NCBI GenBank assembly: GCA_021163805.1
Contig: JAGGTL010000065.1
Span: 1 to 24,691, forward strand
Source: Candidatus Aenigmatarchaeota archaeon
Lineage (GTDB): Archaea > Aenigmatarchaeota > Aenigmatarchaeia > QMZS01
Reading direction: 5' to 3'
DNA length: 24,691 nucleotides
The translations under genes and the position numbers were made by a program. The notes below the pieces were generated by a model. That model did not search any database, was not told the DNA's origin, and saw only the letters and a program-made list of their open reading frames with translations. Below are positions 16,003 through 23,563 of this stretch, one piece after another (within the stretch, counting starts at the first letter, position 1; each line of letters opens with the position of its first letter).

Positions 16003-17010
16003 ATGTCAAAAAAAGTAAAAGTAGAAGAGATAGGTGTATCTAAAAATTTGCCTAATACAATTGTCTTAAAGGGAACTAAAAAATCTGTTTTTGGAGAAAA
16101 AACTGCTTATGCTTTTATAATTCCAAGAGATGTTGTCTACAACCAAATAACTTCCTTGATAGAAGGCTCTCAAAACAAAGATAATCAAATGATAAAAACA
16201 ATTTTTGAATTAACAGAAGAAAATGTAAAAAAATTGGATGTGGTAAAATATAGAAAAAATTTTGTTGACTCCTCCTTAGATCTTTGTGAGTTGAAATTGA
16301 ATCATGTAGAATATGCAGCAGGACTTATTTATGCGCTGATAGGTCAAGGAAAGATTTATATTGATGACAAGTTATTTGTCACAGACAAAAAGCTATCTAA
16401 CAACCAAAAGTTAAAAAACGAGTTAGAAAAGATTCAATATAGAAATATTGATTTTATAAAACCCGTTGACCCTTTAAAAGAAATATCTATCAATAAAGAA
16501 AATTACACTCCATCAGAATTTCATGATACAATTGAAGTTCAAATGGTGGGTGCAAATCCGTACATACCTATCTTAATACCCTTAGGAATTGAAAATTTTT
16601 TAGTATATAAAACTGAAAAATCCGATAGAGGAGAATACTATGCCTTCGTTGCACCAGAAGATTATGGGATAAAAGATAAATTAAAAGAAACTGAAAAAAA
16701 AAGAAAAAAATCTGATCTTTATGATGTTCTTGGAACGGCAAAAGAACTTCTACAATCAAAAGGATACAAATTAGAGGGGGTATATGCAGATATAAACCCT
16801 GTGCAGATTATAAACTCATTTACAACACTAGTTGAAGCTCGTGATACTGCAATACAAATAAAAAGAGATGATGAAGTAAAAACATTTAATAGCTCAGAAT
16901 ATTTTGGTGTTGGTCTTGGTTTTTTGTATTCGGATAACTTATATTTAAATTTAAAAGGAGATGCTCTTTTAAAACAAGAAGAAACAGATGATTTGAGTTA
17001 TATAAGATAG
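16003..17010 (+). CDS. unrecognised 335-aa soluble protein between EndoQ and NreA
   Basis: I do not recognise this protein. It has no signal peptide or membrane span, and is mixed alpha/beta. Visible pieces include a beta-rich N-terminal third (NTIVLKGTKKSVFGEKTAYAF), a segment LELNHVEYAAG-like near residue 100, and a middle KPVDPLKEI linker. A stretch ANPYIPILIPLGIENFLVYKT and a lysine-rich helix (KLKETEKKRKKSDL) come next. The end is GVGLGFLYSDNLYLNLKGDALL with an acidic tail. There is one Cys and no zinc or nuclease motif I can identify. It begins 29 bp after EndoQ and ends 45 bp before NreA, all on the plus strand, so co-transcription with DNA-repair genes is likely. Its wording and codon use are more AT-rich than its neighbours, hinting at a younger gene here. 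A C-terminal PIP motif is not evident. Confidence 0.75.
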   Translation: MSKKVKVEEIGVSKNLPNTIVLKGTKKSVFGEKTAYAFIIPRDVVYNQITSLIEGSQNKDNQMIKTIFELTEENVKKLDVVKYRKNFVDSSLDLCELKLNHVEYAAGLIYALIGQGKIYIDDKLFVTDKKLSNNQKLKNELEKIQYRNIDFIKPVDPLKEISINKENYTPSEFHDTIEVQMVGANPYIPILIPLGIENFLVYKTEKSDRGEYYAFVAPEDYGIKDKLKETEKKRKKSDLYDVLGTAKELLQSKGYKLEGVYADINPVQIINSFTTLVEARDTAIQIKRDDEVKTFNSSEYFGVGLGFLYSDNLYLNLKGDALLKQEETDDLSYIR

Positions 17011-17055
17011 AATTTTTTCAAAAATACAACAAAAAAGTTTAGAACATACCAATTT

Positions 17056-18237
17056 ATGACTCTCTGCCATATTTGCAAAGGAATAAGAAAACTCTGCGGG
17101 AGGGAGCGTTGCCCAATTCTTACTAGAATTTATTATCAAAAACTTGCCATCCCAAAAATAAAGGAAAGTCTGTTTGGACCTTCCCCAAAATCGGTTTTTG
17201 TAGGGCATGAAAATTATCCTGATGTTTTTGTTGGCCCCATGATTTCTCTAAATGAATCTAATCTGGAAAGGGTCGATACTCCTGAAAAAATGTTCGGTTT
17301 AAATCAGGAAAAAATACTTGAAGATAGATATTCTCTTGTCAGAGGAAAACTACAAAAAAATGTTTTTACGAGAGACAGATATATCAGAGAATTGCAAACT
17401 GTAACTCTCTCCGCAAAACCTGTTGATTTGGAAATCAACTTCAGAAAGAAACCTTCGTTTTCATTGTCTTTCTCTCCAATTTTGCAGCCGATGGGTGCAA
17501 GCGGTGAAGTGAATAAAATAAAAGTTGTTGACAATCCAAAGATAAAATGTCCTGTTTATAAACTGATAGATGATGATATAAAGGCGGATGAAGTTGTAGT
17601 AGAATTTTATAAATTAAATTTCAATGTCTCGCAGATTTCAAAAATTCTGAGTTCTGGAGTTTTGGGAATAAAAAAGAAACTCGTCCCAACAAAATGGAGC
17701 ATTACTGCAATAGATGCTCTGTTATCTAAATATTTTATCACTCAAATAAAAAATTTCTCCTCTATTGATGAATACCTGTTATTTTGGAATTCCTATTTAG
17801 ACAATCATTTTTATATTTTACTACTTCCTGGAAACTGGGAATTTGAGCAGTTTGAGACCTGGTTTCCGGGAACACTTTGGAATTTAAACAGCAATTCTCC
17901 ACAAATCACTGTTGAATTCGAATTTTATGATGGAAGGAAAGACTATGCAAGTTTGCAGAGCGGAGGCTATTATGCTTCAAGATTTGCAGTTTCCGAAGGT
18001 CTGTACAAAATGAAAAGGCAGGCAAGAGCAATAGTGATAAGAGAAGTAGGAAAAGGTTATGATATTCCTGTCGGAGTCTGGGAAGTCAGGGAAAATGTCA
18101 GAGCAGCACTAAGAAAAAAACCAGAGAAATTTGGTTCTCTCAAACAACTACTGCAGAATCTAAAAACAAAAATCAAACCGGAGGAATATGTGAAGAAAAG
18201 CAATTTACTCAAACAAAAAAGAATTACGGATTTTTAA
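17056..18237 (+). CDS. nreA: NreA-family DNA repair protein with zinc finger and PIP box
   Basis: Nre proteins are conserved archaeal DNA-damage response factors that bind PCNA. The 393-aa protein opens with a four-Cys zinc finger, C4, C7, C14 and C19 (MTLCHICKGIRKLCGRERC). A conserved body follows, with KSVFVGHENYPDVFVGPM near 50, PVDLEINF, SPILQPMGASG and VPTKWSITAIDA. The C-terminal half includes LLLPGNWEFEQFETWFPG, QSGGYYASRFAVSEGL and ARAIVIREVGKGYDIPVGVWEVRENVR. It ends exactly in KQKRITDF, a PCNA-interacting box with Q387, I390 and F393. Length agrees with the family. It is last in the run secF-EndoQ-unknown-NreA, and the tRNA-Leu gene follows after 36 bp. In related archaea loss of NreA sensitises cells to DNA damage, but the biochemical activity is not settled. 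Confidence 0.92.
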   Translation: MTLCHICKGIRKLCGRERCPILTRIYYQKLAIPKIKESLFGPSPKSVFVGHENYPDVFVGPMISLNESNLERVDTPEKMFGLNQEKILEDRYSLVRGKLQKNVFTRDRYIRELQTVTLSAKPVDLEINFRKKPSFSLSFSPILQPMGASGEVNKIKVVDNPKIKCPVYKLIDDDIKADEVVVEFYKLNFNVSQISKILSSGVLGIKKKLVPTKWSITAIDALLSKYFITQIKNFSSIDEYLLFWNSYLDNHFYILLLPGNWEFEQFETWFPGTLWNLNSNSPQITVEFEFYDGRKDYASLQSGGYYASRFAVSEGLYKMKRQARAIVIREVGKGYDIPVGVWEVRENVRAALRKKPEKFGSLKQLLQNLKTKIKPEEYVKKSNLLKQKRITDF

Positions 18238-18248
18238 GTTTGGTTTTC

Positions 18249-18265
18249 TTTATACATATATAAAT
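18249..18265 (+). promoter_or_regulatory. TATA-like element before tRNA-Leu
   Basis: TTTATACATATATAAAT begins 25 nt before the first base of the tRNA. Spacing is near that of archaeal tRNA box A elements, although the exact start is uncertain because two overlapping TATA-like cores are present. Confidence 0.4.
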
Positions 18266-18273
18266 CTTTTTAT

Positions 18274-18397
18274 GCAGGGGTAGCCAAGTGGTCAAAGGCG
18301 CAGGGCTAAGGACTCTGTCCGTTAGTCGGTTCGGGAGTTCGAATAAATCTCTTATTTTGCAAAAGAAAACACTGTTTCGAAAATCTCCCCCCCTGCA
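18274..18397 (+). tRNA. tRNA-Leu(AAG) with intron in the T-loop
   Basis: A class II tRNA folds from the sequence. The acceptor stem is GCAGGGG with CCCCTGC, and the discriminator A is at 18397. The D-arm is GCC/GGC. The anticodon stem CAGGG/CTCTG encloses the loop CTAAGGA, giving anticodon AAG at 18308-18310. The long variable arm is TCCGTTAGTCGGTTC with a CCG/CGG stem. The T stem is GGGAG/CTCCC. The long variable arm, discriminator A and anticodon all say leucine. CCA is not encoded. Removing a 40-nt insert at 18344-18383 restores a canonical 7-nt T-loop TTCGAAT and leaves an 84-nt mature tRNA. An A at position 34 is unusual for an archaeon, where CUU/CUC are normally read by GAG. Confidence 0.88.
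18344..18383 (+). other. 40-nt noncanonical tRNA intron at position 59/60 (T-loop)
   Basis: The junctions form a standard bulge-helix-bulge. The exon helix is GGGAG/CTCCC, and the central 4-bp helix is TTCG (18338-18341) with CGAA (18378-18381). The two 3-nt bulges are both AAT (18342-18344 and 18382-18384). The intron-side helix is AAAT/GTTT (18345-18348 with 18374-18377, one T-G pair). Because both bulges are AAT, any symmetric cut yields the same product with loop TTCGAAT. Coordinates assume cleavage after the second bulge base. The intron interior can fold TCTT/AAGA (18350-18353 with 18363-18366). Confidence 0.85.
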
Positions 18398-18443
18398 GTT
18401 TATATTTAAATTAAACTCCTATATCTTTTAATTTTTACCTATT

Positions 18444-18884
18444 ATGGACTCGGAAATAAAATTCAAAATTAAAGAACTCTCAAAGAAGAACTGGATGAAG
18501 GTATCCCTTATTTTTGAAGTTCTTGGCACAACCAGAGAAATTGTTGAGAAAAGTCTGAAAGAGCACATTGAAAAACTTGAAAAAATAAAAACAATTCTCC
18601 TCTATAAAAAGGATTTCAGCAAAATAGAAGAGGTTGAGAAACCTATGAAAAATGTGGAAAAAGCTTATTCGCAGATTGTTGAAACTGAAGCAATGATTAA
18701 AGATATTAAAACTCTAATAATAATAACAATATCCTACGGACCAAGTTCGATTGAAATTTTAGAGCCTAAAAAAATTGAGATTTCGGCGGGAGAAATACAG
18801 GATATTTCAAACATGATATCTGGAATTATCCATAGATTTGCCGCCTCTGGCATTGGAGGAATTGTTGCAACCCCGCAAAAATGA
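18444..18884 (+). CDS. uncharacterised protein coupled to pth2 (146 aa)
   Basis: I do not recognise the family. The protein is soluble and helix-rich. An N-terminal part looks like a small helical or wHTH-like domain (IKELSKKNWMKVSLIFEVLG). A charged helical hairpin follows (SLKEHIEKLEKIKT through VEKAYSQIVETEAMI). The C-terminal part is beta then helix (IITISYGPSSIEILEP, then a Gly/Ala-rich ISGIIHRFAASGIGG tail). The start of the pth2 gene overlaps its stop codon (ATGA at 18881-18884), so the two are translated together and probably work in related steps of translation quality control. That link is inferred from position only. Promoter-like AT-rich DNA lies between the tRNA end and its ATG. 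Confidence 0.7.
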   Translation: MDSEIKFKIKELSKKNWMKVSLIFEVLGTTREIVEKSLKEHIEKLEKIKTILLYKKDFSKIEEVEKPMKNVEKAYSQIVETEAMIKDIKTLIIITISYGPSSIEILEPKKIEISAGEIQDISNMISGIIHRFAASGIGGIVATPQK

Positions 18885-19219
18885 AACAGGTAATTCTGGT
18901 AAGGAAAGATCTAAAGATGGGTAAGGGAAAAATAGCGGCTCAAGTTGCTCATGCAAGTTTGGGAGCTTACAAAAAAACAGAAAAGAAAATAAGGGAAAAA
19001 TGGGAAAAAGAAGGAAGCAAAAAAATAATTTTAAAGGTTGAAAATGAGGCAGAATTGATAAAAAGGCAGGAAATTGCAATGAAAAAAAAACTGCCAAATT
19101 TTCTGGTAATAGACGCCGGACTGACGCAAATTCCAAGAGCGACAATAACCTGCCTTGGAATTGGTCCCGCAGAAGATGAAAAAATTGATGAAATTGTTAA
19201 TGATTTAAAGCTATTATAA
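18881..19219 (+). CDS. pth2: peptidyl-tRNA hydrolase, Pth2 type
   Basis: Pth2 releases peptides from prematurely dropped peptidyl-tRNAs so that the tRNAs can be recharged. The 112-aa protein has the whole signature of the archaeal/eukaryotic family. It begins KQVILVRKDLKMGKGKIAAQVAHASLGAY, and the middle helix carries REKWEKEGSKKIILKV. The end is PNFLVIDAGLTQIPRATITCLGIGPA followed by the VND closing helix. The length is typical (about 115 aa). It overlaps the upstream unknown gene by four bases. A 266-bp spacer follows, in which I see only AT-rich sequence, a weak inverted repeat and the thpR promoter zone. Confidence 0.95.
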   Translation: MKQVILVRKDLKMGKGKIAAQVAHASLGAYKKTEKKIREKWEKEGSKKIILKVENEAELIKRQEIAMKKKLPNFLVIDAGLTQIPRATITCLGIGPAEDEKIDEIVNDLKLL

Positions 19220-19485
19220 TGCTCCGCTTAATTGGTTCTCAATATCTGAAGCGAAAAAATATCTTATTGGAGTAAATCTGCAAATTTGGAAAAATCGCAA
19301 CAATTCCTTTCCAATAATAAATAGATACAGAATGAATCTGTCCAAATTAAATAGTTTCTCTCATTGTTGTTTTTCTATTATCTGTCAAAATAATCTTTAG
19401 AAGATTCGTTTCTTTTAACCTTTATTTATGTATTTCTTAGCATATTCTAAAATATTTTTAACTTTCATTTTTGGCTTCATAAGTT

Positions 19486-20022
19486 ATGAGATGTTTTATC
19501 GCAATAAATCTGCCGGATAGAATAAAAAATAAAATTGCAGAGATAACAAAAGAATTGCCTGACAAAGGAATAAAAAAAGTTAAACCCAATAATTTGCATT
19601 TAACCTTAAAATTTCTCGGAGAAGTGAGTGAAAATAATGCAGATAAAATAAAAAAAATTCTGGATAAAATTGATTGCCAAAAATTTGATGTTTCGCTCAA
19701 AAATTTTGGATTTTTTCCAAATAATAATTTTATTAAAATTGTATGGATTGGTATTGAAAAAGGTAGAGAGGAAATTATTAAATTGCAAAAACAGATTGAT
19801 TTAAAACTGAAAGAGTTAAATTTTAAACCAGAAACTGATTTTGAACCACATCTCACAATTGCGAGGGTGAAATTTCTGGAAGATAAAAAAGAGTTTTTTG
19901 AAAAAACAAAAAAATTTAAATTTGAAGAGAATTTTTCTGTTTCAAATTTTTGTTTAATGCAGAGTTTTTTGAAAAATACGGGGCCTATTTACAAAAAAAT
20001 ACATGAAGTTAAATTAAGCTGA
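19486..20022 (+). CDS. thpR: RNA 2',3'-cyclic phosphodiesterase (2H family)
   Basis: This is the 2H phosphoesterase historically called 2'-5' RNA ligase. The better supported activity is opening 2',3'-cyclic phosphates at RNA ends. The 178-aa protein has both catalytic H-x-T motifs, H38-L-T40 (NNLHLTLKFLG) and H122-L-T124 (EPHLTIARVKF), and starts with the typical MRCFIAINLPD. Length is normal. The gene stands between pth2 and psmA, with its stop 26 bp before the psmA ATG. Whether it acts on tRNA halves from intron splicing is an open possibility: archaeal splicing endonuclease leaves 2',3'-cyclic phosphates and the tRNA gene nearby has an intron, but archaeal RtcB ligates such ends directly. 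Confidence 0.93.
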   Translation: MRCFIAINLPDRIKNKIAEITKELPDKGIKKVKPNNLHLTLKFLGEVSENNADKIKKILDKIDCQKFDVSLKNFGFFPNNNFIKIVWIGIEKGREEIIKLQKQIDLKLKELNFKPETDFEPHLTIARVKFLEDKKEFFEKTKKFKFEENFSVSNFCLMQSFLKNTGPIYKKIHEVKLS

Positions 20023-20036
20023 TTTATATTTAAATA
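20023..20036 (+). promoter_or_regulatory. TATA-like box of psmA
   Basis: TTTATATTTAAATA starts right after the thpR stop codon, centred about 20 nt before the psmA ATG. It suggests an independent promoter and a leaderless mRNA. Confidence 0.45.
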
Positions 20037-20048
20037 ACTTATATTATA

Positions 20049-20714
20049 ATGGTTGAACTGGATCTTCAGGCACAGATGGGTTACGATAGAGCGGCCGTTG
20101 TATTTTCCCCGGAAGGAAGAATATATCAAGTAGAATACGCTTCACAAGCCGTTAAACTTGGAAAAACCACGGTAAGTATTGTTTTTAAAAATGGAGTTGT
20201 TCTTGCCGCTTATTCTCCGAAGAGTAATTTACAATTATGTTCAAAATTTGGCAAAGTTTCAAAAATAGATAAACATATTGGAGCAGTTGCATGCGGTCAT
20301 AGAGGAGATTCAAGAATTTTAATAGACTATTTAAGGATTCAGGCTCAGATAAATAAATTAACATATGGAGAACCGATAGATGTTTTTGTTCTTGCAAAAA
20401 AACTCGCCGACAGAATGCAGTTATATACCCAAATAGGGGGAGTGAGACCCTATGGTGTTTCCATTTTGCTGGGTGGTGTCAATAAAGAAGCTACATTGTA
20501 TGAAATAACTCCTTCTGGAACCTTATCCAAATGGAAAGCAAAATCTTTGGGCAGAGGAGAGAAAGAAGCTCAACATTATCTGGAAAAAAAGTACCAAGAC
20601 AATCTTAATGAAGAAGAAGGTAAAAAACTGGCAATTGCAACAATTGAACATAGTGAAAAGAAATTTGGAAAATTTGATAAAAAAGCGATTGAAATGCTTG
20701 TTGTAAAGAAATAA
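20049..20714 (+). CDS. psmA: 20S proteasome alpha subunit
   Basis: This subunit forms the outer heptameric rings of the 20S proteasome and gates entry of unfolded proteins. The 221-aa protein has the alpha-type N-terminal signature GYDRAAVVFSPEGRIYQVEYASQAV, with the YDR gate motif. It continues with the Ntn-fold core including KIDKHIGAVACGHRGDSRILIDYLRIQAQ and RPYGVSILLGGV. The N-terminus is shorter than in many euryarchaea but keeps the helix-0 leader (VELDLQAQM). The C-terminal lysine-rich end is normal. No beta subunit or PAN ATPase lies in the window. It is followed after 51 bp by the convergent metalloprotease gene. Confidence 0.96.
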   Translation: MVELDLQAQMGYDRAAVVFSPEGRIYQVEYASQAVKLGKTTVSIVFKNGVVLAAYSPKSNLQLCSKFGKVSKIDKHIGAVACGHRGDSRILIDYLRIQAQINKLTYGEPIDVFVLAKKLADRMQLYTQIGGVRPYGVSILLGGVNKEATLYEITPSGTLSKWKAKSLGRGEKEAQHYLEKKYQDNLNEEEGKKLAIATIEHSEKKFGKFDKKAIEMLVVKK

Positions 20715-20765
20715 TTTTCTTTTTAAAAAATAAGTTTCTGGGCCGGCTTTTGGCTTTTATTCAAA

Positions 20766-21422
20766 CTACCAATAATACCTTTTCAATTGTTTTTCCAATT
20801 CTTTATACTCGGGAAGTATTTTTGCAAGTTCGGATTTAAATTTTTTTGAGTGATTAAAATGTTTCAGATGAATTAATTCATGGCAGACAACATAATCAAT
20901 TAATTTTGTTGGCAGACAAATTAATTTTGAATTGAAAAAAATTTTTCCATCTCTTGTGCAATGTCCAAAACTTTTTAATTTCTTTATCGAAACAAAGTCC
21001 GGAAATAGATTTAATCTTTCCGCCACTTCTTCAACTTTCTTTGAAACATATTCCAATGTCTCGTCTGCAAGAAAGTTCAGTACTATATTTTCCGTTTTTC
21101 TCTTTTTAGATTTGTATATATTCATAAAATTTTTAGAGAATTCAATTCTTGAATTATTATCCGGTATTATTTTTATTTTATATTTCTTCCCTTTATAATA
21201 AACTATCTTTCCATCAAATAATCTCACAGAATTTTCAATTTCTCTTACTTTTCTCCTGAGCCAATTTCGTTTTTCCTTTAACAAAGTTTCTGCGCTTAGT
21301 TTACCGTTATCTGGCAATATAATATCTAAATGATAATCCGGCGTTATTCTCAGATAAGCGTGCCTGATTTTTTTATATTTTATTTTGCAAATAATTTTCT
21401 TATTTTCTATTTTTAGGAACAT
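20766..21422 (-). CDS. YgjP/DUF45-family zinc metalloprotease-like protein
   Basis: The 218-aa protein carries a gluzincin-type motif H181-E-L-I-H185 followed by H191 (HELIHLKHFNHSKKF). That is the HExxH with the third histidine in the NHS segment typical of the YgjP-like (DUF45) branch related to SprT and WLM peptidases. Upstream, SFGHCTRDGKIFFNSKLICLP is the usual pre-catalytic block. The N-terminal half is beta-rich and basic (KIRHAYLRITPDYHLDIILP), ending in a helix KEKRNWLRRKVREIE. No signal peptide or membrane span is present, so it should be cytoplasmic. Substrate is unknown. Some family members sit beside type I restriction genes, but none are seen here. It is divergent from gatB with 32 bp between starts. 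Confidence 0.9.
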   Translation of the reverse strand: MFLKIENKKIICKIKYKKIRHAYLRITPDYHLDIILPDNGKLSAETLLKEKRNWLRRKVREIENSVRLFDGKIVYYKGKKYKIKIIPDNNSRIEFSKNFMNIYKSKKRKTENIVLNFLADETLEYVSKKVEEVAERLNLFPDFVSIKKLKSFGHCTRDGKIFFNSKLICLPTKLIDYVVCHELIHLKHFNHSKKFKSELAKILPEYKELEKQLKRYYW

Positions 21423-21454
21423 AAATCAAAATAGTTTTAATTTTACTGAATATT

Positions 21455-22891
21455 ATGCAAGAAATAAAAATTGGTTTAGAAGTTCATGTTCAGCTAAACA
21501 CAGAATCAAAATTATTTTGCTCCTGTTCAACTTCTCAAGCGGAGCCAAATACAAATGTATGTGATGTTTGCTTGGGTTTTCCCGGAACAAAACCTGTTTT
21601 AAATGAAAAAGCAATAGAACTTGCAATGAAAATTGGTTATGCTTTGGATTGCAAAGTAAACAAAAAATTTTTGTTTTCAAGAAAGACCTATTTTTATCCC
21701 GATTTGGCGAAAAACTTTCAAATCACTCAATTAGAGACACCTATTGCCTCTAATGGAAAATTAAAAATTGGAGACCGGATAATAAGAATTAGAAGAATTC
21801 ATTTAGAAGAAGACCCAGCAAAGATAATTAGAAGGGATAACTGCATTTTGCTGGATTACAACAGAAGTGGAATTCCTCTGGTAGAAATTGTAACTGAACC
21901 TGATTTAAAATTGCCCGCAGAAGCGAGGAGTTTTTTGCAACACTTACAGCAAATTCTTGAATTCATATATGTTACTGATTTTAATAGGGAAGGAAGTATG
22001 AGGGTTGATGCAAATATCTCTATAACAAAATATGAACCTGTGTATGATTATTTAAAAAATGGAGGAATGATAAAAAAACTTGAAGGTGCCAGAGTAGAAA
22101 TAAAAAATATTTCTGGAATAAAAGAAGTTGAAAAGGCCTTAAGTTACGAAATATTGAGACAAAAAAATCTAAAACAAGTAGTAAGAGAAACAAGATTGTG
22201 GAACGAGAAAACAAAAACAACAGTTAGCGCTAGAGAAAAAGAAGAAGAAGAAGAATATGGATATATATTTGAACCCGATCTTCCGATCATTGAAATTCCA
22301 GAAGAAATGTTAAACAAAGTCCAGTCAAATATGCCAGAATTGCCAGAATCAAAGAAAAAAAGATTTTTAAAATATAATATTTCTGAGGAAATTATAGATA
22401 CTTTATTAACAGATCCGGAACTAACCCACTATTTTGAATATCTTTGCGAGACACATAATGAAAAAGCCTCTGCCGTTTTACTTGCAAAATATTTAAAAAA
22501 GACTCTGAACTATCATAATCTTAAATTAAAAGATGTTCCCATAGAAGTCAGGCAATTGAGAAGGATTCTTGACCTACTCCAGCAATATCTGATTATGGAC
22601 GATATGGCAGAAATAATTCTGAGGGAGATGGTCAATGATTATGTGAAAGGAAAGAAGATTAGAGAACCTGACCAGGTTTTAAAAGATTTGAACTATGAAA
22701 AACCTTTGGAAGAGGAAAAAATAAAAAAATTTGTTAGAGAAGTAATAAGAGAAAATACAAAAGCCGTAAAAGATTATAGAAATGGGGAGAAAAAATCCTT
22801 GGATTATTTAATCGGACAGGTAATGAGAAAAACGGGAAGAAGAGCAGATGCAAAGAAAATTAAAAAATTATTGAAATCTGAATTGGATTAA
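21455..22891 (+). CDS. gatB: Asp-tRNA(Asn)/Glu-tRNA(Gln) amidotransferase subunit B
   Basis: GatB phosphorylates and helps amidate Glu or Asp misacylated on tRNA-Gln or tRNA-Asn, within the GatCAB complex. The 478-aa protein begins with the family signature IGLEVHVQLNTESKLFC and a zinc-site-like set of cysteines (CSCS and CDVCLGFPG). It continues with FSRKTYFYPDLAKNFQITQ, the LEEDPAKI segment, DYNRSGIPLVEIVTEPDL and REGSMRVDANIS. The C-terminal helical tail domain ends with LIGQVMRKTGRRADAKKIKKLL, the tRNA-binding YqeY-like module. Length is standard. gatA and gatC are not in the window. pyrH starts one base after its stop, so the two form an operon. The strong match to GatB (no GatE-type insertion) indicates GatCAB, not only GatDE, in this organism. 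Confidence 0.96.
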   Translation: MQEIKIGLEVHVQLNTESKLFCSCSTSQAEPNTNVCDVCLGFPGTKPVLNEKAIELAMKIGYALDCKVNKKFLFSRKTYFYPDLAKNFQITQLETPIASNGKLKIGDRIIRIRRIHLEEDPAKIIRRDNCILLDYNRSGIPLVEIVTEPDLKLPAEARSFLQHLQQILEFIYVTDFNREGSMRVDANISITKYEPVYDYLKNGGMIKKLEGARVEIKNISGIKEVEKALSYEILRQKNLKQVVRETRLWNEKTKTTVSAREKEEEEEYGYIFEPDLPIIEIPEEMLNKVQSNMPELPESKKKRFLKYNISEEIIDTLLTDPELTHYFEYLCETHNEKASAVLLAKYLKKTLNYHNLKLKDVPIEVRQLRRILDLLQQYLIMDDMAEIILREMVNDYVKGKKIREPDQVLKDLNYEKPLEEEKIKKFVREVIRENTKAVKDYRNGEKKSLDYLIGQVMRKTGRRADAKKIKKLLKSELD

Positions 22892-22892
22892 A

Positions 22893-23561
22893 ATGAAAGA
22901 AATATTGGTGATTTCTGTCGGAGGCTCATTAATTGTGCCGGATACAATAGATACAGATTTTTTATCTAAATTTAAAAAAATCATTCTGAATCAGAATAAA
23001 AAATTTATAATAATCTGCGGTGGAGGAAAAACGGCAAGAAGATATCAGGAAGCGGCAAGAAGAATTACAACTCTGAGAAGAAATGATGTGGATTGGCTGG
23101 GAATTCATTCTACAAGATTGAATTCTCATTTAATGAGAACTATTTTTAAGGAAATTGCACATCCCAAGATAATAAAGAATCCCACGGAGAAAATCCATTT
23201 TAATGAAAAAATCTTGATTGCCTCTGGATGGAAGCCAGGATTCAGTACCGATTATGATGCCGTTTTATTGGCCGAAAATTTTAAAGTAAAAAAACTGATC
23301 AATTTGACAAATGTGGATTATGTTTACAATAAAGATCCAAAATTCAAAGATGCAAAACCGATAAAGGAAATTTCTTGGAAAGAGTTTAGAAAATTATTGC
23401 CTGATAAATGGGACCCCGGGCTTAATGCTCCTTTTGATCCAGTTGCAGCGAAAGAAGCAGAACAATTTGGGATGGAAGTTATAATTATGAATGGAAAAAA
23501 ACTAAAAAATTTTGAGAATTATCTAAATGGAAAAGAATATACCGGAACAAAGATAAAATAA
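22893..23561 (+). CDS. pyrH: UMP kinase, archaeal type
   Basis: This enzyme transfers phosphate from ATP to UMP for pyrimidine nucleotide synthesis. The 222-aa amino-acid-kinase-fold protein starts with ILVISVGGSLIVPD. It has CGGGKTARRYQEAAR as the second glycine-rich block and a DWLGIHSTRLNS segment that corresponds to the UMP site of archaeal PyrH. GWKPGFSTDYDAVLLAE, NLTNVDYVYNKDPKFKDAKPIKEISWKEF and the PGLNAPFDPVAA segment follow. The NVDGVY-like motif and KDPK are standard in the family. Length fits archaeal enzymes (about 225 aa). The start follows the gatB stop by one base, and the end faces the convergent DUF3467 gene across two bases. Confidence 0.94.
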   Translation: MKEILVISVGGSLIVPDTIDTDFLSKFKKIILNQNKKFIIICGGGKTARRYQEAARRITTLRRNDVDWLGIHSTRLNSHLMRTIFKEIAHPKIIKNPTEKIHFNEKILIASGWKPGFSTDYDAVLLAENFKVKKLINLTNVDYVYNKDPKFKDAKPIKEISWKEFRKLLPDKWDPGLNAPFDPVAAKEAEQFGMEVIIMNGKKLKNFENYLNGKEYTGTKIK

Positions 23562-23563
23562 GA

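Noticed and set aside
18338..18389. Direct repeat TTCGAA...AATCTC in the tRNA T-arm as an integration (att) site
   Set aside because: T-arms are common att sites, but only about 40 bp separate the copies, no integrase is near, and the repeat is fully explained by the bulge-helix-bulge geometry.
19264..19317. Inverted repeat TTATTGGA/TCCAATAA in the pth2-thpR spacer
   Set aside because: 8-bp arms with a 38-nt AT-rich loop are expected by chance in such DNA, and competing pairings exist.
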